Part shown: piece after piece, positions 45,080 through 54,528 of the stretch
How positions within the stretch are numbered: the stretch's first letter is position 1
Layout of the letters: each line of letters starts with the position of its first letter
Origin: an uncultured Eubacteriales bacterium
GTDB lineage: Bacteria > Bacillota > Clostridia > Lachnospirales > Lachnospiraceae
Direction of reading: 5' to 3'
Length of the DNA: 64,000 nucleotides
NCBI GenBank assembly: GCA_949292725.1
Contig: CASFAQ010000005.1
Location: forward strand, 1 to 64,000
Notes under the pieces: generated by a model
What the model was told of the DNA's origin: nothing
Database searches by the model: none
What the model saw: only the letters and a program-made list of their open reading frames with translations
Position numbers and translations under genes: made by a program

Positions 45080-45107
45080 AGTATATACTTCTGAAAATTA
45101 ATGTCAA
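45080..45107 (-). promoter_or_regulatory. Promoter of the CobW operon
   Basis: Minus strand TTGACA at 45102-45107, 16-bp spacer, TATACT at 45080-45085, about 40 bp before the start codon. Confidence 0.6.
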
Positions 45108-45179
45108 GCACGGAATAACTGTTACAAAATCAGGGATACTAATAAAAAGTAAGTGTAGTCAGGTATGGAGGTTTTTAGC

Positions 45180-46811
45180 ATGTACAAATATGTCGGCAAA
45201 GGGGTATTTAAAGCTGTAGCTATCGGAAAAGTGTCGGTTTTCAAGCGTAATGAGGCTTCCGTAAAGAGAGTTCACATATCTGATACGGAGCATGAGAAGG
45301 AGAGGCTGGCATGCGCAAAACGGCGCTCCATAAAACAGCTTAAGCAGATATATGAAAAGGCGCTAAAGGAGGTTGGCGAGACGGGCGCCCAGATATTTGA
45401 CGTCCATATGCTAATGATAGAAGATGATGACTACAATGAGTCTATCGACAATATAATAGAAACGCAGCACGTAAATGCGGAGTATGCGGTTGCTGTTACC
45501 GCCGATAATTTTGCGGAAATGTTTTCACAGGTGGACGATTCCTATATGCAGGCAAGGGCAGCTGATATAAGGGATATCTCCAACAGGATAATAAGTAATC
45601 TGTCAGAGGAGGGGGAGCAGGAAAGCACGTCCACAGGAAGGATGATCGTGTGTGCGGATGACCTGGCTCCGAGTGAAACGGTATCCCTCGATAAGGAAAG
45701 AGTTCTTGCGTTTGTTACCGCGCATGGTTCGACAAATTCCCATACTGCCATACTCGCAAGGAATATGAATATCCCCGCCGTTATCGGTGTGGGAGAGGAA
45801 TTCCTGGCAAATCTTAGCGACGGCACGGAGATGATAGTCGACGGTTATACGGGTGAGATATATATTGAACCTGATTGTGATATACGAAAAAAATATGAGG
45901 AAAAAATGCAGGAGGATAATGAGAAGAAAGAGCTTTTGTATGCTCTTAAGGGTAAGGACAATGTGACCCTGTGCGGAACATCCGTCGAGGTATACGCCAA
46001 TATAGGGGGTGTTGATAATATTGCGGCGGTTCTTATGAATGACGCGGGAGGTATAGGGCTGTTCAGGAGCGAATTTCTGTACCTTGAGGGCGATGATTAT
46101 CCGGATGAGGAAAAACAGTTTAATGCGTACAGAAAGGTTCTTGAAAGTATGGCGGGGAAAAAGGTTATAATTCGTACGCTTGATATAGGGGCCGATAAAC
46201 AGGCGGATTATTTTCACCTCGACAAAGAGGAGAATCCGGCGCTGGGTTTCAGGGCGATAAGAATATGCCTTTCCAATCCGTCCATATTTAAGACGCAGCT
46301 TCGTGCGCTATACCGCGCGTCGGTATACGGAAGGCTTGGCATAATGTTTCCCATGGTAACGTCGGAATCGGAGGTCGAGAGGATAAAAGAAATGTGCGAG
46401 GAGGTAAAAAGGGAGTTAAAGGGGTCCGGAATAGAATATTCGGATACAGTAGAGCTTGGTATAATGATCGAGACGCCGGCTGCTGCGATTATAAGCGACA
46501 GACTTGCGCCGATGGTGGATTTCTTCAGTATAGGAACCAATGACCTTACCCAGTATGTACTTGCGTGTGACAGGCAGAATCCAAAGCTCGATGAATTCTG
46601 CGATACACACCATGAGGCAATTATGAGGCTCATCAAAATAACGGTGGATAATGCGCATCAATACGGCGCGTGGGCAGGAATTTGCGGGGAGCTTGCGGCG
46701 GATATGTCGCTTACGGAGACGTTCTTACGTATGGGGATAGACGAGCTTTCGGTATCGCCGGGATACGTACTTAAGCTTAGAGATACGATAAGGCATATTA
46801 AGCTCATTTAA
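45180..46811 (+). CDS. ptsI: Phosphoenolpyruvate-protein phosphotransferase (PTS enzyme I)
   Basis: A 543-residue enzyme I: HPr-binding helical N-terminal part, the swivelling domain with the active-site His in AHGSTNSHTAILAR, and the C-terminal PEP-binding barrel with GGIGLFRSEFLYL, MFPMVTSESEV, FFSIGTNDLTQYVLACDR and GICGELAAD. It moves phosphate from PEP to HPr. GGAGG precedes the ATG at 45180. ptsH lies downstream beyond a Nudix gene. No sugar-specific PTS permease is in the window. The sequence around the His (GSTNSH) differs from the usual GGRTSH but keeps the His. Confidence 0.93.
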   Translation: MYKYVGKGVFKAVAIGKVSVFKRNEASVKRVHISDTEHEKERLACAKRRSIKQLKQIYEKALKEVGETGAQIFDVHMLMIEDDDYNESIDNIIETQHVNAEYAVAVTADNFAEMFSQVDDSYMQARAADIRDISNRIISNLSEEGEQESTSTGRMIVCADDLAPSETVSLDKERVLAFVTAHGSTNSHTAILARNMNIPAVIGVGEEFLANLSDGTEMIVDGYTGEIYIEPDCDIRKKYEEKMQEDNEKKELLYALKGKDNVTLCGTSVEVYANIGGVDNIAAVLMNDAGGIGLFRSEFLYLEGDDYPDEEKQFNAYRKVLESMAGKKVIIRTLDIGADKQADYFHLDKEENPALGFRAIRICLSNPSIFKTQLRALYRASVYGRLGIMFPMVTSESEVERIKEMCEEVKRELKGSGIEYSDTVELGIMIETPAAAIISDRLAPMVDFFSIGTNDLTQYVLACDRQNPKLDEFCDTHHEAIMRLIKITVDNAHQYGAWAGICGELAADMSLTETFLRMGIDELSVSPGYVLKLRDTIRHIKLI

Positions 46812-46874
46812 TATGCCTTTGACAAAATGCTCTGAATGTGCCACAATTAGGCAGATGAATGGGAGGCGCAGGAT

Positions 46875-47435
46875 ATGAAGTTCAGATCAATTAAAAAGGT
46901 ACATGAGGGTGTATTTATCACAAGATATGATGTTACATACGAGACGGTGGACCACAGGGAAAAGATATATGAGATGATAAGCCGTAATCATAATCTTACA
47001 AGTGACAGCGACCTTTCTGAGGGCGCGGATGATGCGGTGGTTCTTATCATGCATGATGAATCGGGAGAGAAAATACTGCTCAATAAGGAGTTTCGTATGG
47101 CAGTGGGCAAATTCATATATAATTTTCCTGCGGGGCTTATCGAGCCGGGTGAGAGTCTGTACGAGAGCGCGAGAAGGGAGCTTAAGGAGGAGACGGGGCT
47201 TGATCTTATCGAAATTAAGCACACGCTCTATGACAGTTACAGCGCGGTTGGATTTAGCAATGAGAGGAATAAATGCGTCATTGGAGTAGCGGGAGGCGAG
47301 TTTGCTCCAAGCGACTCCGTATATGAGGAAATAGAGGCGGCATGGTTTACAAAGGATGAGATCAATGAGCTTCTTAAGGACCAGCCTTTTGCAGCAAGGA
47401 CACAGACGTATTGTTATATGTGGGCTAAAAGCTGA
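46875..47435 (+). CDS. Nudix hydrolase (ADP-ribose pyrophosphatase-like)
   Basis: A 186-residue Nudix protein. The Nudix box begins at GLIEPGES and ends in ARRELKEETGL, matching Gx5Ex7REUxEExGU, near residues 95-117. The upstream text (AVVLIMHDE, NFPAG) fits the ADP-ribose pyrophosphatase group; the exact nucleotide substrate cannot be settled. GGGAGG lies ahead of the ATG. Sits between ptsI (63 bp) and ptsH (76 bp) on the same strand, which is unusual; the link to sugar transport is not obvious. Confidence 0.88.
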   Translation: MKFRSIKKVHEGVFITRYDVTYETVDHREKIYEMISRNHNLTSDSDLSEGADDAVVLIMHDESGEKILLNKEFRMAVGKFIYNFPAGLIEPGESLYESARRELKEETGLDLIEIKHTLYDSYSAVGFSNERNKCVIGVAGGEFAPSDSVYEEIEAAWFTKDEINELLKDQPFAARTQTYCYMWAKS

Positions 47436-47511
47436 TTTGCCTGAAAAGAATAAAAAAGCCGGTATATAAGCCATACTAATTACAGTCAGTAAATGTAAAG
47501 GAGGAGCTTAT

Positions 47512-47769
47512 ATGCAGGCTTTTAATTATGTTATCAAGGACGAGGTGGGAATTCATGCAAGACCGGCAGGTCTTCTTGTAAAGAAGGCGAAGGAGTATAA
47601 GAGCGACATATATATCGTAAAGGGCGATAAGGAGGCAGAAGCAGTAAAACTTATGGCGCTTATGGGTCTCGGAGTCAAATGTGGAGATGAGATAACGGTA
47701 CGCATTGAGGGAGAGAATGAAGAGGAGTGTGCCAAAGAAATCAGGGAATTTCTTGAAAAAAATTTTTAA
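47512..47769 (+). CDS. ptsH: Phosphocarrier protein HPr
   Basis: An 85-residue HPr with the enzyme I phosphorylation site GIHARPAG (His15). The segment that in Bacillus carries the regulatory Ser46 (KSIMGVMSLG) reads KLMALMGLG here, and position 46 is Lys. It therefore should not be a target of HPr kinase and cannot support Ser46-dependent CcpA repression. AAGGAGG precedes the ATG. A perfect terminator follows. Confidence 0.93.
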   Translation: MQAFNYVIKDEVGIHARPAGLLVKKAKEYKSDIYIVKGDKEAEAVKLMALMGLGVKCGDEITVRIEGENEEECAKEIREFLEKNF

Positions 47770-47773
47770 AATA

Positions 47774-47802
47774 AAAGACTAGCCGCATTCTGGCTAGTCT
47801 TT
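47774..47802. terminator. Bidirectional terminator between ptsH and trpA
   Basis: Perfect 11-bp stem AAAGACTAGCC/GGCTAGTCTTT with a 7-nt loop. Confidence 0.85.
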
Positions 47803-47805
47803 ATA

Positions 47806-48549
47806 TCAAAGAGCTTCTTTTATGGATTTGGCATATTCATATATGTAAGGAGGGCATTTGCTGCCGTATTTGGCTACAAGCTTCATGATTGCCGAGCCTA
47901 TTATCACGCCGTCGGATGATTCGGAGATTTTATGCGCCTGCTCGGGTGTGGATATTCCGAATCCTACCAGCGCCGGGATATCCGTAACGCTTCTTACAAG
48001 CTCTGTCATTGAAGCTATATCAGTGGTTATCCGTTCCCGCGTTCCGGTTACTCCAAGGGAGGATACGCAGTATACAAAGCCCGTGGCTTCTTTTGCAATC
48101 ATTGTGATACGCTCCTTTGATGTAGGGGCAATAAGCGATATATAGTCCAGGCCGTATTTTTTAGCCGGTACGGCAAATTCGTCCTTTTCCTCGTAAGGTA
48201 CCTCAGGCAGGATGATTCCGCTTATGCCCGCTTCTGCCGCTGTTTTCATAAATCTTTCGGTTCCGTAGGAGAATACTACATTGGCGTATGTCATGAAAAA
48301 AAGTGGTATATGTATATCATTGCGGATGTCTCTTACCATGTCAAATATTTTGTCGGTAGTTATCCCTCCCGACAAGGCTCTGTAATTGGCTTCCTGAATT
48401 ACAGGGCCCTCGGCAGTCGGGTCTGAAAATGGGATTCCAAGTTCTATCAGGTCCGCCCCGCCGCGTTGCAGTTCGTATATGATCTGTTTGGTGGTTTTAA
48501 TGTCGGGATCTCCGCATGTTACAAATGCTGCAAATAATTTGTTACTCAT
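47806..48549 (-). CDS. trpA: Tryptophan synthase alpha chain
   Basis: A 247-residue TIM barrel that splits indole-3-glycerol phosphate into indole and glyceraldehyde phosphate. It contains the catalytic Glu in [11 protein letters not shown] near residue 38; the position of the second catalytic acid (Asp60 in E. coli, LADGP) is Glu here (TAEGP). I recall that substitution in other clostridial TrpA but could not check it. Phosphate-binding VGFGIST and GSAIMK are present. Last gene of the operon, overlapping trpB by 4 bp. Confidence 0.95.
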   Translation of the reverse strand: MSNKLFAAFVTCGDPDIKTTKQIIYELQRGGADLIELGIPFSDPTAEGPVIQEANYRALSGGITTDKIFDMVRDIRNDIHIPLFFMTYANVVFSYGTERFMKTAAEAGISGIILPEVPYEEKDEFAVPAKKYGLDYISLIAPTSKERITMIAKEATGFVYCVSSLGVTGTRERITTDIASMTELVRSVTDIPALVGFGISTPEQAHKISESSDGVIIGSAIMKLVAKYGSKCPPYIYEYAKSIKEAL

Positions 48550-49730
48550 TCTCTTATATCCTCCCCTCTGTAGCGCGCTATGGCTGCGCAGTCCTTATCT
48601 CCGCGTCCGGATATGGTTATCACGATAATCCTATCCTTATCCATCGTAGGAGCGAGTTTTATGGCATGTGCAACTGCGTGTGCGCTCTCGATGGCAGGAA
48701 TTATTCCCTCCGTTCTTGAGAGATATTCAAATGCATTTACGGCTTCCTCGTCCGTCACCGGCACATACTCTGCGCGTCCGGTATCATAAAGATTCGCATG
48801 CTCAGGGCCTATACCCGGATAATCGAGCCCTGCCGATATCGAGTATACCGGCGCTATCTGGCCGAATTCATCCTGGCAGAAATAACTCTTCATCCCATGG
48901 AAGATGCCAAGACTTCCCGTTGCAATGGTAGCGGCAGTGGACGCCGTATCTATTCCGCGGCCTGCGGCTTCACAGCCTATGAGACGTACCGAGGTATCTT
49001 GTATAAAATTATAAAATGAGCCTATTGCATTGGAGCCGCCTCCGACGCATGCCATAACAACATCCGGAAGCCTTCCCTCGATTGCAAGGCACTGAGCCTT
49101 AATTTCTTTTGATATTACTGACTGAAAATCCCTTACTATCATTGGGAATGGGTGAGGTCCCATTACGGAACCAAGCACATAGTGGGTATCGGATATGCGT
49201 CTTGTCCACTCGCGCATTGTTTCGGATACGGCGTCCTTAAGTGTCATAGTGCCGGATGTGACTGCGTGCACACCGGCTCCGAGAAGTTTCATGCGGTATA
49301 CATTAAGGGCCTGTCTTTCGGTGTCCTCTTTCCCCATGAATATCTCGCATTCCATATCCATAAGCGCGGCTGCGGTAGCGCATGCAACGCCGTGCTGTCC
49401 GGCTCCCGTTTCTGCGATTACTCGTGTTTTACCCATTTTTTTTGCCAGGAGTGTCTGACCAAGCACATTATTTATCTTATGTGAGCCCGTGTGATTAAGG
49501 TCCTCGCGTTTGAGGTATATCTTAGCTCCGCCAAGATCCTTTGTCATCTTTTCGGCATAATAGAGCCCTGATGGGCGGGAGGCATATTCATTTAACAGGG
49601 TGGTAAGCTCGCTGTTAAATTCAGGGTCATTCTTATAATATTCATAAGCTTCCTCAAGTTCAATGACGGCATTCATAAGCGTTTCCGGTATGTATTGTCC
49701 GCCGTGTATTCCATATCTTCCTTTTGACAT
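48546..49730 (-). CDS. trpB: Tryptophan synthase beta chain
   Basis: A 394-residue fold-type II PLP enzyme that joins indole and serine. PLP Lys lies in [10 protein letters not shown] near residue 85; the catalytic Glu is in ETGAGQHG and the phosphate loop is [10 protein letters not shown]. Its start overlaps the trpF stop (TAATG) and its end overlaps trpA, so the three are translationally coupled. Intact. Confidence 0.96.
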   Translation of the reverse strand: MSKGRYGIHGGQYIPETLMNAVIELEEAYEYYKNDPEFNSELTTLLNEYASRPSGLYYAEKMTKDLGGAKIYLKREDLNHTGSHKINNVLGQTLLAKKMGKTRVIAETGAGQHGVACATAAALMDMECEIFMGKEDTERQALNVYRMKLLGAGVHAVTSGTMTLKDAVSETMREWTRRISDTHYVLGSVMGPHPFPMIVRDFQSVISKEIKAQCLAIEGRLPDVVMACVGGGSNAIGSFYNFIQDTSVRLIGCEAAGRGIDTASTAATIATGSLGIFHGMKSYFCQDEFGQIAPVYSISAGLDYPGIGPEHANLYDTGRAEYVPVTDEEAVNAFEYLSRTEGIIPAIESAHAVAHAIKLAPTMDKDRIIVITISGRGDKDCAAIARYRGEDIRE

Positions 49731-50374
49731 TATATTACTCCTTTCCTGCAGGCGTTTGCGGTTGTTACGACGGATATTATTTTATCCCTGTCTTTTACTC
49801 CGTCGGTTTCGGCGCCTGAGCTTATATCTATCCCCCATGGATTCAGTCGCTTTGCCGCGTCGCAGATCATATCGGCAGTAAGTCCTCCGGCAAGTATATA
49901 TGGTCTGTTCATGTTGTTGATCAGGTCCCAGTTAAATGCACGTCCGGTTCCATAGCCGTTATCAAGCAGGACCATATCTGCATCGGAATCCATACATTGT
50001 ATGATATCAGATTTTTGTCTGATTTTAAATGCTTTCCATATAACTGCGCCGGGAATGTGGCGCCTGAGTTCATGTATATAGGCGTTATCCTCATGCCCGT
50101 GCAGCTGGATTACATCCAGGGCGCCCGTTTCGTACAGTTTACATATATTTGCGATATCCTCATCCACATATACGCCGACTGAGCGGATATCGGAATGCAG
50201 CATTTTTTTAAAAGCTATTACTGTATCGGGCGGTACGTAACGGTGGCTTTTTTTATAATTGACTATAAAACCGGCATAATCGGGACGGGCTTCATTTACA
50301 TAAATTATATCTTCGGAACGAAAAAGCCCGCATATTTTTATATGTATCCGGTCATGTCCTTTTTTTGATTCCAT
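49730..50374 (-). CDS. trpF: Phosphoribosylanthranilate isomerase
   Basis: A 214-residue TIM barrel with the general base Cys in IKICGL near residue 14, VQLHG-type [11 protein letters not shown] and [10 protein letters not shown] near the phosphate site, and the general acid Asp in [14 protein letters not shown]. It performs the Amadori rearrangement in tryptophan synthesis. The ATG at 50374 lies inside the end of trpC with AAAGGAG upstream. Confidence 0.93.
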   Translation of the reverse strand: MESKKGHDRIHIKICGLFRSEDIIYVNEARPDYAGFIVNYKKSHRYVPPDTVIAFKKMLHSDIRSVGVYVDEDIANICKLYETGALDVIQLHGHEDNAYIHELRRHIPGAVIWKAFKIRQKSDIIQCMDSDADMVLLDNGYGTGRAFNWDLINNMNRPYILAGGLTADMICDAAKRLNPWGIDISSGAETDGVKDRDKIISVVTTANACRKGVI

Positions 50375-51131
50375 TTATAAATGCTCCTTTATCCCCGCTT
50401 CTCATAAGCGCCTCGCCGATTAAAAGTGCGTCTGCTCCAGTGTCTGCGAGTCTTATGGCGTCCTCTATGCTTTTAATTCCGCTTTCGGATACCAGCACGG
50501 TGCCCTCCGGTATAAGCGCTTTAAGTCTTTCGGTGTTCGAGATGTCCTCTGAAAATGTATACAGGCAGCGGTTATTTATGCCGATTATCTTTGCGCCTGC
50601 GGATGCGGCCATATGTATCTCTGTTTCGTCATGTGTCTCAACAAGCGCGGAGAGTTTAAGCTCTTTACATATGTCGAGATGTCTTTTGAGAGTATCATCA
50701 TCAGTGAGTGCGCATATCAACAGTACGGCGTCTGCGCCCATGGCTTTGGCCTGATATATCTGGTATTCGTCCACCGTAAAGTCCTTTCTTAACATCGGAA
50801 GTGTTAGATGCTTACGTATCTCTGTAAATATGTCGTTGCTTCCGAGAAACCATTTTGGTTCCGTAAGTACCGATATGCAGTCGGCGCCGGATGATTCGTA
50901 GTCTTTAGCTATGTCCACGTATGGAAAATGCCCGGCAATTACACCTCTTGATGGTGACGCCTTTTTAACCTCGCATATAAGGGAGATGCCGTCTCTTTTT
51001 AGCGCCCTATAGAATGCATAATCAGTATCGGCTGTGTCATACGCAAGCTTTTTCATCTCGCCTAAGGGGCAGATATTCTTTTCGTCGGCAACTCTTATGC
51101 GTGTTGCTGCCGCTATATCATCTAATATCAT
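50352..51131 (-). CDS. trpC: Indole-3-glycerol phosphate synthase
   Basis: A 259-residue TIM barrel with ICEVKKASPSRG (catalytic Lys), MLRKDFTVDEYQ, IGINNRCLYTF and VSESGI. Closes the indole ring in the tryptophan pathway. 17 bp downstream of trpD and overlapping trpF by 23 bp. Intact. Confidence 0.95.
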   Translation of the reverse strand: MILDDIAAATRIRVADEKNICPLGEMKKLAYDTADTDYAFYRALKRDGISLICEVKKASPSRGVIAGHFPYVDIAKDYESSGADCISVLTEPKWFLGSNDIFTEIRKHLTLPMLRKDFTVDEYQIYQAKAMGADAVLLICALTDDDTLKRHLDICKELKLSALVETHDETEIHMAASAGAKIIGINNRCLYTFSEDISNTERLKALIPEGTVLVSESGIKSIEDAIRLADTGADALLIGEALMRSGDKGAFINGIKKRT

Positions 51132-51148
51132 AATATAACTCCTTTGGT

Positions 51149-52156
51149 TTATCTGTTGGTTGCTGCGATGAATTCGTTGAGCTTGGCAAGCGCCTTTCCG
51201 CTGTCAATGGTTTCTTCGGCTATCTTTATTGCGTCTTCGAATGACAGAGTATCTTTTGCAATATATAAACCGGCGGCGGCATTGAGCACTACGGTATCCC
51301 GTTTAGGAGATTTTTCGCCTTTTAAGATGCTTAGTGTTATTTTGGCATTTTCATCAGGCGTTCCTCCTATGAGCTCCTCCTTTGAACACATTGTAAAGCC
51401 GTAATCTTCCGGATTTATGGTATATTTTTTCTTAATTCCGTTTCTGAATTCGCATACGCTTGTTTCGCGGCTTAAGGATATCTCGTCAAGACAGTCCATT
51501 CCGTATACTACCATTCCTGATTTGACTCCAAGCTTCATAAGTACCTCGCTTAGCGGGTCCACAAGCGCTTCGTCGTATACGCCCATTACCTGAAGCGTTG
51601 CGCTTGCCGGGTTTGCGAGAGGACCCAGAATATTAAATATTGTACGTATTCCAAGGGTCTGCCTTACAGATGCGACATATTTCATTGCGGAATGGTATTT
51701 TTGTGCAAATAGGAAGCAGATGCCGGTTTCGGAAAGTATCTTACTGCTTTCCTGAGGCGAGATGCCTATATTGACGCCAAGTGCCTCAAGCACGTCTGCA
51801 GCGCCGCTTTTACTGGATGCAGCCCGGTTTCCGTGTTTTGCAACCGGAACGCCTGCGGCTGCAAGTACGATTGACGCCGTTGTGGATATATTAAATGAAT
51901 TGGAACGGTCGCCGCCTGTTCCGACTATCTCCAGAACGTCCCCGCCATGTGAGAGGTTAACTGCGTGTTTTCTCATACCGGATGCTGACCCCGATATCTC
52001 GTCGATTGTCTCGCCTTTCATGGCAAGTGCGGTAAGATAGGAGCTTATCTCAATATCGCTTACCTTTCCGCTCATTATTTCATCCATGACAGTCTCTGCC
52101 ATGTCGTATGATAAATCCTCGTGGTTCGTTAATTTGGTTATGGCTTCTTTAATCAT
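51149..52156 (-). CDS. trpD: Anthranilate phosphoribosyltransferase
   Basis: A 335-residue class III phosphoribosyltransferase with VGTGGDRSNSFNIST (PRPP loop), KHGNRAASSKSGAADVLEAL and ILGPLANPA. Couples anthranilate to PRPP. Start overlaps trpG by 8 bp. Intact. Confidence 0.95.
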   Translation of the reverse strand: MIKEAITKLTNHEDLSYDMAETVMDEIMSGKVSDIEISSYLTALAMKGETIDEISGSASGMRKHAVNLSHGGDVLEIVGTGGDRSNSFNISTTASIVLAAAGVPVAKHGNRAASSKSGAADVLEALGVNIGISPQESSKILSETGICFLFAQKYHSAMKYVASVRQTLGIRTIFNILGPLANPASATLQVMGVYDEALVDPLSEVLMKLGVKSGMVVYGMDCLDEISLSRETSVCEFRNGIKKKYTINPEDYGFTMCSKEELIGGTPDENAKITLSILKGEKSPKRDTVVLNAAAGLYIAKDTLSFEDAIKIAEETIDSGKALAKLNEFIAATNR

Positions 52157-52724
52157 TGTATTTACCTCCCAGAAAGTTTTGTAATATTTTTTTGCCGTCC
52201 GGCGTCAGTATCGATTCGGGATGAAACTGAACACCGAATACGGGATATGTAGTATGTTGTACCGCCATTATTTCGCCATCTTCTGCATAAGCGGTAATTC
52301 TAAGGCAGTCCGGCAGACTGTCTTTTTTAGCTGCAAGCGAGTGGTATCTTGCAACCTGTATCTTATCGCTAAGACCCGTAAATATGCCTTCATTTATTAC
52401 TGTTATCATGGATGTTTTGCCGTGCATGAGCTTCTTTGCATGTACGATTTCGGCTCCAAACGCCTCACATATTGCCTGATGTCCGAGGCATACGCCGAAT
52501 ATGGGATATTTCGTATGCAGTTTTTTAACGACATCTATGCATACACCGGCGTCTGTGGGTCTCTTGGGACCGGGTGAGAGTATGATATGTGAGGGCTTAA
52601 GGGCGTCTATCTCTTCTGTTCTAAGCTCGTCGTTTCTTATCACCATAATATCCGGTTCCATCTCTCCTATATACTGATATAGATTATATGAAAAGCTGTC
52701 GTAATTATCGATTAAGAGAATCAT
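52149..52724 (-). CDS. trpG: Anthranilate synthase component II (glutamine amidotransferase)
   Basis: A 191-residue class I amidotransferase: LLIDNYDSFSYNL at the N terminus, ILSPGP, nucleophile Cys in FGVCLGHQAI and His-Glu in VQFHPES. Supplies ammonia to TrpE. The ATG at 52724 is 1 bp past the trpE stop (TAATATG), with GGAGG inside the end of trpE, so its translation should depend on ribosomes finishing trpE. The amber in trpE could therefore lower TrpG as well. Confidence 0.95.
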   Translation of the reverse strand: MILLIDNYDSFSYNLYQYIGEMEPDIMVIRNDELRTEEIDALKPSHIILSPGPKRPTDAGVCIDVVKKLHTKYPIFGVCLGHQAICEAFGAEIVHAKKLMHGKTSMITVINEGIFTGLSDKIQVARYHSLAAKKDSLPDCLRITAYAEDGEIMAVQHTTYPVFGVQFHPESILTPDGKKILQNFLGGKYND

Positions 52725-52725
52725 A

Positions 52726-54138
52726 TTATTCCACCTCCAGTGCATTGACAACGGCTTTTGCCTTATTGATACATTCTTCGTATTCCTTTTTTGGAACGGA
52801 GTCGGCAACTATTCCCGCACCCGAGCGGACATATACTCTGCCGTTTTTCTTAAATGCCAGGCGGATTGCGATGCATGTATCGACATTGCCGTTAAAATCG
52901 AGATATCCTATGGCGCCACCGTATATGCCTCTTTTGGTCTGCTCGAGTTCGTTGATTATCTCACATGCCCTAATCTATGGCGCACCCGATAGTGTGCCCG
53001 CAGGAAGTATGGCGTCGACTGCATCAAGAGCGTCCTTGTCCTCCCGTATCTTTCCCGAGACTGTTGAGCCGATGTGCATTACGTGGGAAAATCGTTCAAT
53101 CTGCATGTATTTTTCTACTGACACGGTGCCGATATTGCTTATATTGCCGATATCATTGCGCCCAAGGTCCACAAGCATATTATGTTCGGCACATTCTTTT
53201 TCGTCCTTGAGAAGTTCCTCGGCAAGGGCAGTATCCTCTTCTTCGGTCTTGCCCCGCGGTCTTGTTCCGGCAAGTGGAAATGTGGTTATGGTGCCGTAGT
53301 CAAGCTTTACAAGCGTTTCGGGCGACGCACCTGCCATCTCGATATTATCACTTGAAAAATAGAACATATAAGGTGACGGATTGGTGTCGCGCAGTATGCA
53401 GAATGTATCGAAAAGGCTTCCCTCATAGCGTGCCTGAAGTCTGTTTGAGAGGACAACCTGAAATATATCCCCGTTTACGATGTACTTCTTGGCCTTCTTA
53501 ACCATGTTACAGTACTGCTCTTCATCAAAGAGAGGAGTAAGGGGTTCTAAGAGGCGTCCTTTCTTTTCTTCAACCGGCGTTCCGCATTCCACAAGCTCTG
53601 CCATTTCGTCAAGTGTCTTTTTGGCGAGGGAATAATTTTCCCTGAAGTTATCCGTGCATACATTGACGATATAGATTATCTTATGCATAAGATTATCAAG
53701 GACAATAAGCTTATCGAACAGCATAAGGTCGACGTCATTGAATTCTTCTTCGTCATCTGCCGTAAGATTGAGTGTAGGTTCGCTGTATTTTATGAATTCG
53801 TATGAAAAATAACCTACAAGTCCGCCGGTAAATGGCGGAAGTCCCGATATCCTTGGACTTTTGTTATCCGCAATAACCTTGCGGATGCGCTCATGAGGCG
53901 CTTTGTCGGTACTTGTAATCTCGAGTGTCGGATCATACCCGATAAAGGTGTAGCGGCCCCAGACCTTACTGTCCTCTGCGGATTCAAGAATGAATACATT
54001 CCGGCTCCTGCCCTTAAGAATCCGGTAGACATCCGCAGATGTTTTTGCGGAAGGTACGCTGATGCTTAGCGGGAATCTCTTGTAATCGCCCGTATTAAGG
54101 ATATTCAGCGCTTCTTCGTAATTTGGATAAATACTCAT
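52726..54138 (-). pseudogene. trpE: Anthranilate synthase component I with in-frame amber codon
   Basis: A 470-codon gene in one frame that is typical TrpE: feedback-site-like N terminus, NRLQARYEG, FYFSSDNIEMAGASPE, TFPLAGTRPRGKT, NMLVDLGRNDIGNIS, VMHIGSTVSG and LPAGTLSGAP. At 52975-52977 the codon is TAG, where relatives have Lys (SGAPK-RA). The frame continues perfectly as [25 protein letters not shown] and [11 protein letters not shown] to the proper TAA. A single A-to-T change (AAG to TAG) explains it. Truncation removes the C-terminal catalytic segment with the metal-binding Glu in CEIINELE. Other genes here end in TAG (rnr, hpt, ftsH), so the codon is not reassigned. Tryptophan synthesis should be blocked. 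Confidence 0.88.
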
Positions 54139-54191
54139 TATGTCTCCTCCTTGCTTTTATATCGCTTAAGTGTCCGGGCAGCGTAGGAAAT

Positions 54192-54230
54192 AAAAAACGT
54201 CCCTGACAGATATACATATCTGTCAAGGAC
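54192..54230 (-). terminator. T-box terminator
   Basis: Minus strand GTCCTTGACAGATA pairs with TATCTGTCAGGGAC (G-T pairs included), followed by GTTTTTT. It would form when uncharged tRNA-Trp is absent. Confidence 0.9.
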
Positions 54231-54440
54231 GAATAAAAACAATCCGTGGTGCCACCTTGATTTATGGCTATGCCATACACTCTAACGAAATACTATCATA
54301 TCTCAGACTATTAACGTAAGTTCTAACGTCACAGAGTACTAAGCGATAACGCCTTTGACTGTGCCCTCAACGGTCCATTTAATAAGCAGTGGCTATCCGG
54401 TTCCCATCATCCCGGACTCTCTGGGAGCTCTTATCTTATT
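54231..54440 (-). ncRNA. Tryptophan T-box leader
   Basis: The minus strand carries the T-box sequence AAGGTGGCACCACGG (54244-54258), which matches AGGGTGGNACCGCG with two changes, just upstream of the terminator. The stem I region (about 54440-54340) includes AGAGAG, GGGATGATGGGAACCGGATAG and a candidate specifier TGG at 54375-54377 followed by a purine (AATGGACC), i.e. tryptophan. Uncharged tRNA-Trp should cause readthrough into trpE-G-D-C-F-B-A. All parts look intact. Confidence 0.88.
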
Positions 54441-54481
54441 TTTATCTCCGTCTCATCGGTTTGAGTTATTTGATTTTTTAA

Positions 54482-54510
54482 AAAATATCACAATGTGAAA
54501 GGTGTGTCAA
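54482..54510 (-). promoter_or_regulatory. Promoter of the trp operon
   Basis: Minus strand TTGACA at 54505-54510, 17-bp spacer, TATTTT at 54482-54487, just upstream of the T-box leader. Confidence 0.65.
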
Positions 54511-54528
54511 GAGGAAATTAAATAAATA

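Noticed and set aside
52975-52977. TAG recoding (pyrrolysine or amber reassignment) in this organism
   Set aside because: rnr, hpt, ftsH and spoIIE use TAG as their natural stop, and no other in-frame TAG at a conserved sense site was found. A plain nonsense mutation is simpler.
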